A stretch of 6,772 bases of DNA. Origin: Pleurocapsa sp. MO_226.B13. GTDB lineage: Bacteria > Cyanobacteriota > Cyanobacteriia > Cyanobacteriales > Xenococcaceae. The position numbers and the translations under genes were made by a program. Each line of letters begins with the position of its first letter. Position 1 is the first letter of the stretch. The stretch spans positions 1 through 6,772 of the forward strand of contig JASJEI010000372.1 of NCBI GenBank assembly GCA_030064795.1. The letters are read 5' to 3'. Below, one piece after another: positions 5,377 through 6,772 of this stretch. Below the pieces are notes generated by a model, which worked only from the letters and a program-made list of their open reading frames with translations, ran no database searches and had not been told where the DNA came from.

Positions 5377-6570
5377 TTAAGTAACATGACTAGTTGTGTA
5401 AGTAGCCAATTCCCTATAAATTTCACTAAGTCGTTCTATAGAATGAGCAATATCGTAATTCTGGCATTCTTCCCAACCCTTTTCTCCCATAGTTCGAGCA
5501 AGTTCTGGATTTTTCAACAGAAAAATTAGCTTTTCAGCTAAAAGAGCAACATCATGACAGGGTACAAGGAAGCCTGTCTCTCCCTCATGAATAACTTCTC
5601 CCATCAGTCCGACAGGGGTTGCTACTACTGGTTTTCGCAAGTTCATTGCTTCAAAGAGTGTGAGGGGTCCACCCTCCCAAATCGAGGGTATGGCAGCTAT
5701 GTCTGACATGGCGAGTAGAGCTGGTATATCATTACGGAGTCCTGTGAAGATGACCTGTTGAGCAATCCCCTCTCGTTGAGCAAAGCACTCAAGCATTAAA
5801 CGATCCGGACCTTCACCAACGATGAGAAAACGAGTTTTGGGTAACTCTTTGAGAATTGAGATAGCAGCCTTGAGAAGATAAATTTGACCCTTTTGGGTGT
5901 CTAAACGACCAACGTTACAGACGACCTGTTGATCGGGAAAAATGCCAAGCTCAGTCCGCTTCTTGTCCACTTCAGTTGGCTCTGGTGATTTAAATTCAGC
6001 GAGTGGCAAACCATAGAAAAAGGTTTCTAATTTTTTGGGTTTTACTTTTCGACGATGTATCATAAATTCTCGGACAGGCTCGGAGATAGCGATCGCTTTT
6101 GTCGTCAGAGGAGATAGGATAGTATCAGCGACTGTCTGATAAAAGGGTTGATTATCAATCACAGTATGTTCGTGAACAATATTGGGAATGCCTGTTAAGA
6201 AGCTAACAATACGTCCAAAAGTCGTCGCTCCATAACCATGCAAGTGCAAGATATCAGGCTGTTCGCGTTTAATAATGTTAAGCAGGCTGTTCACTGTTCT
6301 TGGATCAAACTTTCCTCTGTTAGCAAAGAAGACATATGTTCCCTGGTGTTCAAAAACCTTACCTGCTGCTTCAGGGGCACGTAGACTACAAATACTCAAC
6401 CTAAATTCCTGCGGATCAAAACCAGGTATCCACCATTCAATTGCTCTTCCCACCCCGTGAACGCCAGAACCAGCAACACTTAATTTGTCGATTACGTGCA
6501 TGACATGGATAGATTTTGAAGCCTGCCGAGCAGATTTATTCTTTTCAGTTAAGTTAAGATTTTTTATCAT
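5377..6570 (-). CDS. GT4-family glycosyltransferase (GT-B fold)
   Basis: The 397-residue protein fits the usual 350-420 of the family. The N-terminal Rossmann-like half starts after a polar leader with IHVMHVIDKLSVAGSGVHGV (21-40), and ILHLHGYGATTFGR (107-120) carries the typical HLH-G strand. The C-terminal nucleotide-sugar half has VCNVGRLDTQKGQIYLLKA (217-235), FLIVGEGPDR (248-257), and the EX7E motif E299-GGPLTLF-E307 followed by AMNLRKPVVAT. These enzymes transfer a sugar from a nucleotide-sugar donor with retention of configuration, here probably onto a lipid-linked glycan intermediate at the cytoplasmic membrane face. It starts 9 nt after the acyltransferase stop, so both are surely one transcript. 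There is no good Shine-Dalgarno before ATG 6570. The weakly conserved first 20 residues mean a later start is possible (Met24 lies within the first beta strand, so is unlikely). Donor and acceptor cannot be told. Confidence 0.93.
   Translation of the reverse strand: MIKNLNLTEKNKSARQASKSIHVMHVIDKLSVAGSGVHGVGRAIEWWIPGFDPQEFRLSICSLRAPEAAGKVFEHQGTYVFFANRGKFDPRTVNSLLNIIKREQPDILHLHGYGATTFGRIVSFLTGIPNIVHEHTVIDNQPFYQTVADTILSPLTTKAIAISEPVREFMIHRRKVKPKKLETFFYGLPLAEFKSPEPTEVDKKRTELGIFPDQQVVCNVGRLDTQKGQIYLLKAAISILKELPKTRFLIVGEGPDRLMLECFAQREGIAQQVIFTGLRNDIPALLAMSDIAAIPSIWEGGPLTLFEAMNLRKPVVATPVGLMGEVIHEGETGFLVPCHDVALLAEKLIFLLKNPELARTMGEKGWEECQNYDIAHSIERLSEIYRELATYTTSHVT
6089..6096. repeat. HIP1 octamer GCGATCGC
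   Basis: In the glycosyltransferase gene, read as Ala-Ile-Ala (TKAIAISEP). Confidence 0.9.
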
Positions 6571-6579
6571 GATAGAAAA

Positions 6580-6772
6580 TTAAATATCTTTTCGGTTCTT
6601 CAAAATCTTTCCAGGCACTCCTACAGCAATACTGAATTCTGGAACAGACTTCGTCACAACTGCTCCAGCACCAATAATGCTATCGCGGTCTATTTTTACT
6701 CCATCCAAAACATTTACTCCAGCACCAATCCAACAGTTATCCCCAATCGTGATGCCCTTAACTATCTGTCCC
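6580..6772 (-). CDS. Hexapeptide-repeat O-acyltransferase, C-terminal end only
   Basis: The frame is open from the window edge to TAA at 6580-6582 and encodes the last 63 residues of a left-handed beta-helix acyltransferase. The repeats ITIGDNCWIGAG, then VNVLDGVKIDRDSIIGAGAV, lead into the family's closing motif VVTKSVPEFSIAVGVPGKIL before a short basic tail. This pattern is typical of the NodL/LacA/WcaF type acetyltransferases that use acetyl-CoA to O-acetylate sugars; serine acetyltransferase-like enzymes share the fold and are a less likely alternative. Nine bases separate it from the glycosyltransferase start, which points to acetylation of the glycan made by this locus. The catalytic histidine region lies outside the window, so activity cannot be judged. 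Confidence 0.9.
   Translation of the reverse strand, partial: GQIVKGITIGDNCWIGAGVNVLDGVKIDRDSIIGAGAVVTKSVPEFSIAVGVPGKILKNRKDI

Overview
The window reads as part of a cyanobacterial chromosome. It holds five copies of the octamer GCGATCGC (HIP1, the highly iterated palindrome typical of cyanobacteria) in under 7 kb, and its proteins look cyanobacterial. Every credible gene is on the minus strand, so transcription runs from high to low coordinates. I see no plus-strand gene, RNA gene, CRISPR array or insertion sequence. Species and genus cannot be told from the window.

In transcription order there are two parts. The first (6772 to about 1812) is a surface-polysaccharide locus. It holds the C-terminal end of a hexapeptide-repeat O-acyltransferase (6580-6772, cut by the window edge), a GT4 glycosyltransferase (5377-6570), a 65-residue small protein with a strong ribosome binding site (5095-5292), and a Wzx-like polysaccharide flippase (3629-5029). 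Next comes a membrane-anchored beta-propeller protein resembling polysaccharide lyase family 11 (2070-3611), split by one in-frame TAA at 3108-3110. Last is a short relic of a YbhN/LPG-synthase-type membrane protein (1812-2033). A plausible joint role is building, acetylating and exporting a glycan, with the propeller protein handling the product outside the cytoplasmic membrane.

The second part (1-1718) is visibly more AT-rich. It holds a polytopic membrane protein of unassigned function (591-1718) whose last codons overlap by 8 nt the start of a VanZ-family membrane protein (1-598, cut by the window edge). A 17-bp tandem direct repeat (1727-1760) lies just upstream of this pair.

The least ordinary features are signs of decay in the middle of the locus (nonsense-split propeller gene, truncated flippase-like gene, possibly a methyltransferase tail at 5095-5292), the unassigned membrane protein paired with VanZ, and the tandem repeat in front of that pair. 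I found no convincing evidence of a wholly new system.
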